A program made the translations under genes and the position numbers. The notes under the pieces are model-generated. The model did no database searches and was not told where the DNA came from. It saw only the letters and a list, made by a program, of their open reading frames with translations. Source: CAIRTT01 sp046075665 (GTDB lineage Bacteria > Armatimonadota > Armatimonadia > Armatimonadales > Armatimonadaceae). From it: a stretch of 11,000 nt of DNA. Positions 1-6,351 of the stretch are shown one piece after another. The stretch lies in the NCBI GenBank assembly GCA_046075665.1, contig JBJTQN010000015.1:1-11000 (forward strand). The letters are read 5' to 3'. The stretch's first letter is position 1; the number at the start of each line of letters is the position of its first letter.

Positions 1-1066
1 CATCAAAGCCTTCGGTGATTCCAGCCTGGCGATGAGGACTCCATATTTCGATTGTCCATGCGTATATACCAAAGTGGTCGTAGCACCAGTCATCAAAGAC
101 ACCGGTGATGACTTCCTTTGGATGGTATTTGAAATCATGGAAGACAGATACAGCCGGGTAGCCTGTAATCTCCGTTCCTTTCTTACCAATCTCCTGAAAC
201 GTCCAAAGGTCTTCTGCTGGCATGCTGTCATCAGCGCTCGTTCCATACGGTCGTAAAAGAACGCCGGAGTATGTATGGAATGTCAATGCATGGCAGATGT
301 TTGGGTGTTTAGCAATAAAGTCAACGAGTGCGCGTGCCTCAGGCTCTGATGTCGGATAGGGGCCCGCACCGTATTGTTCACTTTCACCCCGCCAGTGCCC
401 CGGGAAGTTTCTATTGAGGTCCAGTCCCTGGCGCGTTGGTGCCATTGCGAGGATGTCAGGATCCGGGTCAAGGACAATGCCCTCAGGCAGGAGGCGGTAA
501 TACGTTCCACCGCGCTCCGTTGCACCCCGACGAATCATCAGACGCGGCTCTTCAGGATGGCACTTCCAGGGACCTTCAGGATCTACGATTCTCATCTGGA
601 GGAGGCGACCATTGCCGTCAATGTCCTGGCGTTTCAATCCTGCCAGCGGCTCATCGTCAAAGGGATATGGCCTTGTGCTTGAGCGAATGGCTTCAGGTGA
701 GTCCGCCAGAAACAGTTCGGCGCCATCTGGATTGACTCGTGGAATCACATAAAAAGTCTTGGTACGAACCGCTCTCGTGATGTCTGCATCGACACTGTAA
801 AGGGTTGTCAGCTGATCAAGGAGATACGTAAGTGCCGTTGTCGGGCTTACTTCCGTAGCATGGATGTTTGCATCGCACCATACGGCTGGCTTGTCTCCGG
901 CTTTACCTGATGCTTTATCTGTTACCGTTGCACACCAAATGTCACGGCCTTCATAGGACTTGCCAATAGAACTAACCTCAACGAGGTTTGGGTACGTCTC
1001 TGCAAGGCGACGAAGTAACAACGTCAGCTCGTCAAAACGAATATAGCGGTCTGTCGGGAAAATCAT
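1..1066 (-). CDS. M14-family zinc carboxypeptidase, 3' end outside the window
   Basis: Predicted metallocarboxypeptidase that removes C-terminal residues from peptides; 355 codons are visible and the C-terminus lies beyond the left edge. The family residues are present: zinc ligands H69 and E72 (NIHATEV), substrate-binding N218-R219 (LDLNRNFP), third zinc ligand H264 (TFHTYSG) and catalytic E340 (TIEIWSP). Spacing from H264 to E340 (76) is close to that of carboxypeptidase A. Between E72 and the NR pair there are about 75 extra residues compared with carboxypeptidase A, including a DIDGNGR stretch at 148-154 that looks like a calcium loop. No signal peptide is seen, so the protein is probably cytoplasmic. 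The start is ATG at 1066-1064, preceded by AGAGGA at good spacing. It is the third gene of a minus-strand operon, 11 bp after the GH65 lipoprotein gene. The natural substrate is not evident. Confidence 0.92.
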   Translation of the reverse strand, partial: MIFPTDRYIRFDELTLLLRRLAETYPNLVEVSSIGKSYEGRDIWCATVTDKASGKAGDKPAVWCDANIHATEVSPTTALTYLLDQLTTLYSVDADITRAVRTKTFYVIPRVNPDGAELFLADSPEAIRSSTRPYPFDDEPLAGLKRQDIDGNGRLLQMRIVDPEGPWKCHPEEPRLMIRRGATERGGTYYRLLPEGIVLDPDPDILAMAPTRQGLDLNRNFPGHWRGESEQYGAGPYPTSEPEARALVDFIAKHPNICHALTFHTYSGVLLRPYGTSADDSMPAEDLWTFQEIGKKGTEITGYPAVSVFHDFKYHPKEVITGVFDDWCYDHFGIYAWTIEIWSPHRQAGITEGFD

Positions 1067-1072
1067 TGGTAT

Positions 1073-1077
1073 TCCTC
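1073..1077 (-). promoter_or_regulatory. Shine-Dalgarno site of the M14 peptidase
   Basis: GAGGA on the minus strand, six bases before the ATG at 1066. It abuts the TAA stop of the upstream GH65 gene (1080-1078), so translation of the two genes is probably coupled. Confidence 0.75.
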
Positions 1078-2901
1078 TTACTTTACTTTCTTCACGCTGG
1101 ATCCTGACGAATCAACCAGCACGTCGTATATCTGTCCACGGTGGTGGATGCCTTTGAGTGTGAGTGACTTCCATGTTGGCGGCAAAACAGGTTTTTCGGT
1201 TGCAATGGGTTTTTGGCCCGACAGTTCGAGTCCGGCATAGCCATAAACAACTGATTGTAGCAAGCCTCCAAGACCCGTCACAAAGACGCAACGGTCGAGC
1301 GACCGCTTTTCGCTGAACAGCATAAAGGGACCACGCATGAATGGCTGATAGGCAGCCCTAAACTTTTCCTCTGCTTCTTGCTGGCGACCTAAACGCGCTG
1401 CAATCAGAGCATGAATCGCATCGGTCATCGCCGGGCCATTCTTAATGGGTCGCGTTTTATGGTAATCGAATGACTTTTCAAGTAAGTCCAAATCGGTTGT
1501 AGCATTGCCTGGCCAGAGTGCAAGCTCGCCATCAGCCTGCTTTGTCTTCTTGCCATCGTCGTCTTTACACTTTGCCACCTTGCCATCCTGGGTCAATGGA
1601 ATTACTAACTCATTGGCTAAGGCATTCCAACTAGGATTGATGGGCTTGCCAGCTGCTCGGGCATGTTCTACTGCTCCGTTAAGCACGCGTTTTGCCATCG
1701 CATTTGTATATGCGTTCTCTTCAACCCCCATATTTAGTTCATCCGGGCCGGTGACTTTCCCAAAAGTCGATGGGGGACCGCTCTTAAATCCTAGTTTTAC
1801 CAATTCATCTGCAGCACGCATCAGCACTCTGACGGCAACCGCTTTGTCACCTGGGGAGGCACTGGCCTGAAGTATGAGGAGTGCTCCGTAACCGACATCA
1901 GCTATGACGTGACGACCATCTGAGAAGCCACTTGGCGCACGTTCCTTGCCAATAAGCGCACTTTCCCATGGCGTCACAGCCCCTTTGACTCTGTCCCGAT
2001 AACCGACAATGTCAGCAGCCGCATCCGGGTCAAACGGCAGCAATGCAGGCAGCATCCACACATCTGCATCCCAGAAGATGTGCCCCTTGTAAAAGTTACC
2101 TGCGAGGCCTTCGGGTGCTATCGCGACATTACTACCCCTTGGGGCTGCGCTCTGTCGTAAGTCAAACAATGCCTTATGGACGACTCTCTGCGCTAACACA
2201 TCACCATCAATAACAATGTCTGACTTCCATGCCTGTTCCCACGCAGTTCTATGTTCTGAAAGGTAGGTTTCATAGGTCTTTTGAGCGGGATTTATTGTCG
2301 ATAACTTTGAAACTGGAGAGTCAATGCTACAACGTATGGTTGTTCCGCCATCATCTTTGACTTCATCAACACTAATCGAAATTTTCAAACCCGGGTAAGT
2401 CCCAGTGATCGCAGTGCTCTGTTTGATACGTTTTGACAGAGGGACGGCGGCACCTTCGTAGCGGAATACGACCAAATACCGTTCAGCACGTGATGCAAAT
2501 GCCGTAATACGCCCGTTTGCACCTGATGAATCCGTAAACTCTGTCACTAACGTTCCATGCTGGATATCCAGCACTTGGCGGAAGTTTCTTACGGCCGGGT
2601 CACTTGTAACATCCGGGGCGAACAAGGGGATTGGAAGCAGATTCTCGTTTCCATCATAAACGCCAGCAATGAATACACTGGATTCCTTAGATGGACCAAA
2701 CGGGCCGAGAGACATTCCGATCACACCGTTGGACAAATAAACGCCGTGATTACCGCGGGAATCGGATGGATTGGATGACTCAAACAACCACGGAGATGTA
2801 GGAACCGTCTGTGTTGCTTTACCATTTGAGATTGGGGTACTCCGTTGACAACCAATAAGGCAACAAATCCCAATAAGTGCAAGTGATGCGATTCGTCTCA
2901 T
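1078..2901 (-). CDS. GH65-like glycoside hydrolase lipoprotein (acid trehalase / PGGHG type)
   Basis: A 607-residue lipoprotein predicted to cleave an alpha-linked glucosyl unit outside the cytoplasm. The N-terminus MRRIASLALIGICCLIGC ends in a lipobox L15-I16-G17 with lipid-accepting C18. After a degenerate beta-sandwich region (about 40-200) comes an (alpha/alpha)6-barrel with GH65 landmarks: GHIFWDADVW from 273, TGPDE at 384-388 with E388 as expected general acid, NAYTNAMAKR from 396, KQAD at 454-457, and the C-terminal signature FVTGLGGLLQS. E531 (FSEKRS) lies 143 residues after E388, matching the acid/base spacing I recall for hydrolysing GH65 enzymes, so hydrolysis is favoured over phosphorolysis. 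It is shorter than typical GH65 phosphorylases (about 750 residues). ATG at 2901 is chosen over TTG at 2904 because AAGGGAG lies eight bases upstream. The ATG overlaps the stop of the methyltransferase gene by one base. Confidence 0.88.
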   Translation of the reverse strand: MRRIASLALIGICCLIGCQRSTPISNGKATQTVPTSPWLFESSNPSDSRGNHGVYLSNGVIGMSLGPFGPSKESSVFIAGVYDGNENLLPIPLFAPDVTSDPAVRNFRQVLDIQHGTLVTEFTDSSGANGRITAFASRAERYLVVFRYEGAAVPLSKRIKQSTAITGTYPGLKISISVDEVKDDGGTTIRCSIDSPVSKLSTINPAQKTYETYLSEHRTAWEQAWKSDIVIDGDVLAQRVVHKALFDLRQSAAPRGSNVAIAPEGLAGNFYKGHIFWDADVWMLPALLPFDPDAAADIVGYRDRVKGAVTPWESALIGKERAPSGFSDGRHVIADVGYGALLILQASASPGDKAVAVRVLMRAADELVKLGFKSGPPSTFGKVTGPDELNMGVEENAYTNAMAKRVLNGAVEHARAAGKPINPSWNALANELVIPLTQDGKVAKCKDDDGKKTKQADGELALWPGNATTDLDLLEKSFDYHKTRPIKNGPAMTDAIHALIAARLGRQQEAEEKFRAAYQPFMRGPFMLFSEKRSLDRCVFVTGLGGLLQSVVYGYAGLELSGQKPIATEKPVLPPTWKSLTLKGIHHRGQIYDVLVDSSGSSVKKVK

Positions 2902-3680
2902 CAAACTCTCTCCCTTAGTTCAGCAGTAACGAGCCACCTGTCCGATTTGCTGTTAGGCGCTCTGTCAGCATAGTTACCCCAAATTGAAATTTCATAGAAG
3001 CCAGCATTCCTAAGCCCATCACGAACTTCATCTTTTGTATGTGCCCTCTGTATATGCTGTTCGGAAAACATCTCTTCCGAACCATCTGAATTCGTTCGCC
3101 AGAAGTCCATGCTTACGGTGCAAAGTCTGGATTCTTCATCCCACATAGCCTTCCACTCATGCCTCACATTTCCAATCGTGTCTTCCTGGTTAAACAGTCC
3201 TTGGCGCAACGCGTACGGAGCATTGAGGTCAAAGGCGAAGACTCCGCCTTTATTCAGTGTCGATGCCACACTGGAAAAGACACGATGAAGTCCATCCAAC
3301 GTCGTAACATAGTTCAATGCATCAAAGAGGCAGGTCACCAGGTCAACCGTTCCGCCGTCTGGTAGGGATGTCTCCTCTGCATTCTGGACGAAGTAGTCAA
3401 TGTCATAGGATGATTTCGCTGCTTTGTTACGGGCAATAGCAATCATCTCGTGGGACAGGTCCGCACCAAAAACGGGTCGATAGCCGCGTGAGTAGAGAAT
3501 CTCGGTTCCGAGGCCGGTTCCGCAGGCAATATCAAACACGCTGCGTGGTCGTTTGCGCCGGTCCCGCAAGTCGCGTTCAATCCGCGAGAGCCAGGCACTG
3601 TGTGGAACAGTCCACATGATGTGGTCATAAACGCCCGCAAGCGCACCGTAGCTGTTGTTTCCACTTGATGTCACATCCAT
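2901..3680 (-). CDS. Class I SAM-dependent methyltransferase
   Basis: A 259-residue soluble methyltransferase using S-adenosylmethionine. Motif I is SVFDIACGTGLG at 47-58, followed by FGADLSHEMI (71-80), whose acidic residue should bind the SAM ribose, then VTCLFDALNY at 115-124 and GGVFAFDLN at 145-153. The layout resembles small-molecule or sugar N-methyltransferases of the methyltransferase-25 / TylM1-like group; the substrate cannot be told. The start is ATG at 3680, not the longer in-frame start at 3752, because GGAGG sits seven bases before it and the methyltransferase fold begins just after. The longer version would also overlap the divergent kinase gene. This is the first gene of the minus-strand operon; its TGA shares a base with the ATG of the GH65 lipoprotein (TGATG), so translational coupling is likely. 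Confidence 0.9.
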   Translation of the reverse strand: MDVTSSGNNSYGALAGVYDHIMWTVPHSAWLSRIERDLRDRRKRPRSVFDIACGTGLGTEILYSRGYRPVFGADLSHEMIAIARNKAAKSSYDIDYFVQNAEETSLPDGGTVDLVTCLFDALNYVTTLDGLHRVFSSVASTLNKGGVFAFDLNAPYALRQGLFNQEDTIGNVRHEWKAMWDEESRLCTVSMDFWRTNSDGSEEMFSEQHIQRAHTKDEVRDGLRNAGFYEISIWGNYADRAPNSKSDRWLVTAELRERV

Positions 3681-3726
3681 ATTGTAGCCTCCACATCCAC
3701 TGGGGTTCTGCCGACAATTGGATGTA
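3681..3726. promoter_or_regulatory. Short divergent intergenic region between two operons
   Basis: Only 46 bp separate the start codons of two divergent operons, so promoters must overlap each other or reach into the genes. No convincing -35/-10 or -24/-12 pair is visible. GACAATT occurs twice with a period of 16 bp (3713-3719 and 3729-3735), the second copy inside the kinase gene, and the first copy includes the palindrome CAATTG. This could be an operator but may be chance. Confidence 0.35.
3688..3692 (-). promoter_or_regulatory. Shine-Dalgarno site fixing the methyltransferase start
   Basis: GGAGG on the minus strand, seven bases before ATG 3680. It is the strongest ribosome binding site in the window and decides against the start 72 bases further upstream. 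Confidence 0.8.
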
Positions 3727-5064
3727 ATGACAATTTCACAACCTGCCCGCATGAAACGTCGCTATGCAACTAAGGCCGTCGCAAGGCAGGACACGCCCGG
3801 GTTTGCACGTCTGCGTCGCCAGATGACCGCCCTTGAAGAACTCTGGAGAACCGTTCCGCACATCGAAATGTCTCACTTATGTCCTCTTGTGATCGACCGG
3901 GCAGTCAGCGCGCTGGAGGCGCATACGGGTTCACTTTTCCTGCGCGACCGGGGAACGGACACAATGCGCCTTTCGGCTAGCGTCGGCTTATCAAGTGAGG
4001 TCAATCAGTCAATGACCATCATCATTGGTGAGGGTATTGCCGGACGTGTCGCAGAATCCAGGCAACCTGTACTGATTCATAAGGATCCTGACGCCCATCC
4101 GTTGATGCAAGGGAGAAAGAGTCGAATTAAACGACGTACGGAAATCGAGAGCGCCATCTGCGTGCCTCTCCTTGCTGTCAACGATGGCACTGTGCTTGGC
4201 GTCCTCAGCGTTTCACGTCGGGTTCCAAGTCAGCAATTTATCGATGATGATATGCGGGTTCTATCGCTTTTTGCATCGATTGTAGGTGCCACATTTGGCC
4301 AGACTATGGTTCTTGATGATGTTCGGCGCATGGCGGATGAACAAGTTCAAATGCAGCGTCAGATGGCTAGGTCGGAGCAGCTAGCAGGGATTGGGCGTTT
4401 GGCAGCGACCGTCGCACATGAAGTACGTAACCCATTGGGCGCCATCAAGGGTTCAGCGCAACACCTAATGTCGGTCACGCGCGACCGGGCTGACTGTCAG
4501 GAGTTTCTAGGGATAGTCATCGAAGAAGCGGATGGTCTTGCTCAAGTGACGACCGATCTTTTGGATTTTTCAAAGTCCGATCCGGTTCAACAGGAAGCAT
4601 TTGACATCGTTGCTGTTCTTTCGGATGAAGTCAGTCTGCTGTTGAAGGATCCAGCCTTCAGGAACAAGGTCAAATCAAGCGTATCCGGATTGTCATCCCA
4701 GGGTGTTGTGTCAGACAAGTTACGTATTGTCCGTGCAGTTCGAAACGTCCTCCGTAATGCGGCACAAGCTGCATGTCTTGCATGTGTACATCATGGCGAG
4801 CCGCAAGTCGATATCAACATCAGCAATATTGACGATGCGGTTGTTGTCGCGATTGGGGATAACGGACCAGGAATCCCAATCGAGCTACGAGAAAAAATAT
4901 TTGAGCCGTTTTACACCACAAGGTCGCGTGGAACCGGATTGGGACTAGCACAGGTTCGACAGGACTTGGACTTGTTGGGTATTCGCATGGATGTTGGAAT
5001 TTCCCAGTATTCCGGAGCAGAGATTACCCTTATATTCCCCTGCGCCGATGCCGAAACTAACTAA
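3727..5064 (+). CDS. Soluble GAF-domain sensor histidine kinase, NtrB-like
   Basis: A 445-residue cytosolic histidine kinase. A GAF domain spans about 45-195, including GEGIAGRVAESRQP near 101-114 and CVPLL at 145-149. A short linker follows, then the HisKA H-box AHEVRNPLGA with phosphoacceptor H231. The ATPase domain has the N-box RNAAQAA (N344), DNGPGIP (D378), FEPFYT and GTGLGL at 402-407. All kinase motifs are intact and no membrane segment is seen, so the signal is probably a cytosolic ligand or partner bound by the GAF domain. The partner is almost certainly the NtrC-type regulator 11 bp downstream. Start choice is uncertain: ATG 3727 is used, TTG 3718 (three residues longer) and ATG 3751 are alternatives, and none has a strong ribosome binding site. 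It is the first gene of a plus-strand operon. Confidence 0.92.
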   Translation: MTISQPARMKRRYATKAVARQDTPGFARLRRQMTALEELWRTVPHIEMSHLCPLVIDRAVSALEAHTGSLFLRDRGTDTMRLSASVGLSSEVNQSMTIIIGEGIAGRVAESRQPVLIHKDPDAHPLMQGRKSRIKRRTEIESAICVPLLAVNDGTVLGVLSVSRRVPSQQFIDDDMRVLSLFASIVGATFGQTMVLDDVRRMADEQVQMQRQMARSEQLAGIGRLAATVAHEVRNPLGAIKGSAQHLMSVTRDRADCQEFLGIVIEEADGLAQVTTDLLDFSKSDPVQQEAFDIVAVLSDEVSLLLKDPAFRNKVKSSVSGLSSQGVVSDKLRIVRAVRNVLRNAAQAACLACVHHGEPQVDINISNIDDAVVVAIGDNGPGIPIELREKIFEPFYTTRSRGTGLGLAQVRQDLDLLGIRMDVGISQYSGAEITLIFPCADAETN

Positions 5065-5075
5065 GGTAACGACTT

Positions 5076-6350
5076 ATGAACGATGTAACGGTATTGCTTG
5101 TTGATGATGAACCTAACCTCCGGCGCGTGTTGGGAGCGGTGTTGGAAGCGGATGGCTACCGCGTGATTTCGGCGGACTGCGGTCGGGATGCGTTGAAAAA
5201 AGCAAAAGCTGAGTCATCACTGGACTTGGTGATTACCGATTACCTAATGCCTGATCTAAACGGGCTTCAAGTTCTTGATGGAATTCGGAAACTGCATCCG
5301 GGTGTAAAGTCTCTCGTTGTCTCTGGACACGGAACCGTGCGTAGCGCAGTCGAGGCAATGCGACTTGGAGCCTTTGACTACATCACCAAACCGTTCGATG
5401 TTGATCAGGTAAAGGCAACGGTCAAACGCGTCTTGAAGGCTGATTCACCATCTCCTGCGGTATCGGCACCAGCATTTGCTACGAGTCGTGGTTCTAAGAA
5501 CCCTGCCACTCCTCCATCTGATGCCATGCTATTAGCAGCGAAATCCGGCCTGTTGGGAGATTCAAAGGTAACCAGACATCTTGCTGAAAATCTTGTACGT
5601 GCAGCGAAGTCCAATCGGGCAACGGTTCTACTATTAGGTGAATCAGGCACGGGTAAAGAAGTTGCCGCTAAGCTTGTGCATGAAGCCAGTCCTCGATCAG
5701 CGGGCCCATTTGTTGCTGTAAGTTGCGCTGCGTTACCAGATACACTTCTCGAATCTGAGCTCTTTGGTCATGAAAAGTCAGCCTTTACGGGCGCACAGAC
5801 GGCAAAGCCTGGTCGCTTTGAGCTTGCACATGGGGGAACGTTGTTTCTGGATGAAATTGGCGATATCCCTCCGCTAACGCAGGTCAAGTTACTCCGGGCA
5901 CTACAGGAACGTGAAATCTGTCGAATCGGTGGAACCAAGACGGTCAAAGTGGACGTTCGACTTGTTGCCGCGACTAACCGAGATCTGTGGCAAGCTGTAC
6001 AGGATGGAACATTTCGCCTTGACCTGTACTACCGACTTCACGTCGTTCCTGTTCATCTGCCAGCACTCCGTGAGCGTGGTGATGACGTAATGCTGCTTGC
6101 AAATGCTTTCCTCGAGAGAATTGCAGCCGAAAATGGACGTGCATTTCCAGATGGATTTGCCCAAGACGCCGAAGTTGCCCTGACGAAACATAGATTCCCT
6201 GGCAATATCCGTGAACTTCAGAACTTCATTGAATATGCTGTTGTTATGGCAAGCCCGGATGCAAAAGCTATATCTGCGGAGTTTCTCCCACCGTATATGG
6301 CAACATCCAGAGGACAAAGTATCGCCATCGGCTCAGGGATGGCCGCATAA
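5076..6350 (+). CDS. NtrC-family sigma-54 response regulator lacking the C-terminal HTH
   Basis: A 424-residue activator of RNA polymerase-sigma-54. The receiver domain (about 4-120) has acidic D10/D11, phosphoacceptor D55 (VITDYLMP), S83 and K105 (TKPF). A linker rich in Ala, Pro and Ser follows, then an AAA+ domain (about 155-405) with Walker A GESGTGKE (188-195), sigma-54 contact loop SAFTGA (235-240; usual form GAFTGA), Walker B GGTLFLDE (253-260), RLDLYYR with R314 and R320, and sensor II FPGNIREL (R379). The chain stops 19 residues after LPPY, where the Fis-type HTH of NtrC proteins normally follows; none is present. It resembles HTH-less activators such as Helicobacter FlgR that act without binding an enhancer. 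The kinase gene is 11 bp upstream, and the polysaccharide gene starts one base after its stop. Confidence 0.95.
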   Translation: MNDVTVLLVDDEPNLRRVLGAVLEADGYRVISADCGRDALKKAKAESSLDLVITDYLMPDLNGLQVLDGIRKLHPGVKSLVVSGHGTVRSAVEAMRLGAFDYITKPFDVDQVKATVKRVLKADSPSPAVSAPAFATSRGSKNPATPPSDAMLLAAKSGLLGDSKVTRHLAENLVRAAKSNRATVLLLGESGTGKEVAAKLVHEASPRSAGPFVAVSCAALPDTLLESELFGHEKSAFTGAQTAKPGRFELAHGGTLFLDEIGDIPPLTQVKLLRALQEREICRIGGTKTVKVDVRLVAATNRDLWQAVQDGTFRLDLYYRLHVVPVHLPALRERGDDVMLLANAFLERIAAENGRAFPDGFAQDAEVALTKHRFPGNIRELQNFIEYAVVMASPDAKAISAEFLPPYMATSRGQSIAIGSGMAA

Positions 6351-6351
6351 C

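Noticed and set aside
374..735. Two overlapping plus-strand frames of about 100 codons
   Set aside because: They lie opposite the M14 peptidase, which has all its family motifs, and their translations show no domain features.
3681..3752. 24-residue N-terminal extension of the methyltransferase
   Set aside because: It would overlap the divergent kinase start, has no ribosome binding site, and GGAGG marks the ATG at 3680.
6246..6264. Sigma-54-like TGGCAAG...ATGCA in the regulator gene, upstream of the co-polymerase
   Set aside because: Spacing between GG and GC is one base too long and the site is coding; it was the best of the near matches but not good enough to call.
6211..6351. Longer N-terminus for the co-polymerase from ATG 6211
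   Set aside because: The added 47 residues overlap the regulator in another frame and look like an out-of-frame translation; starting at GTG 6352 puts the first membrane segment at the usual place.
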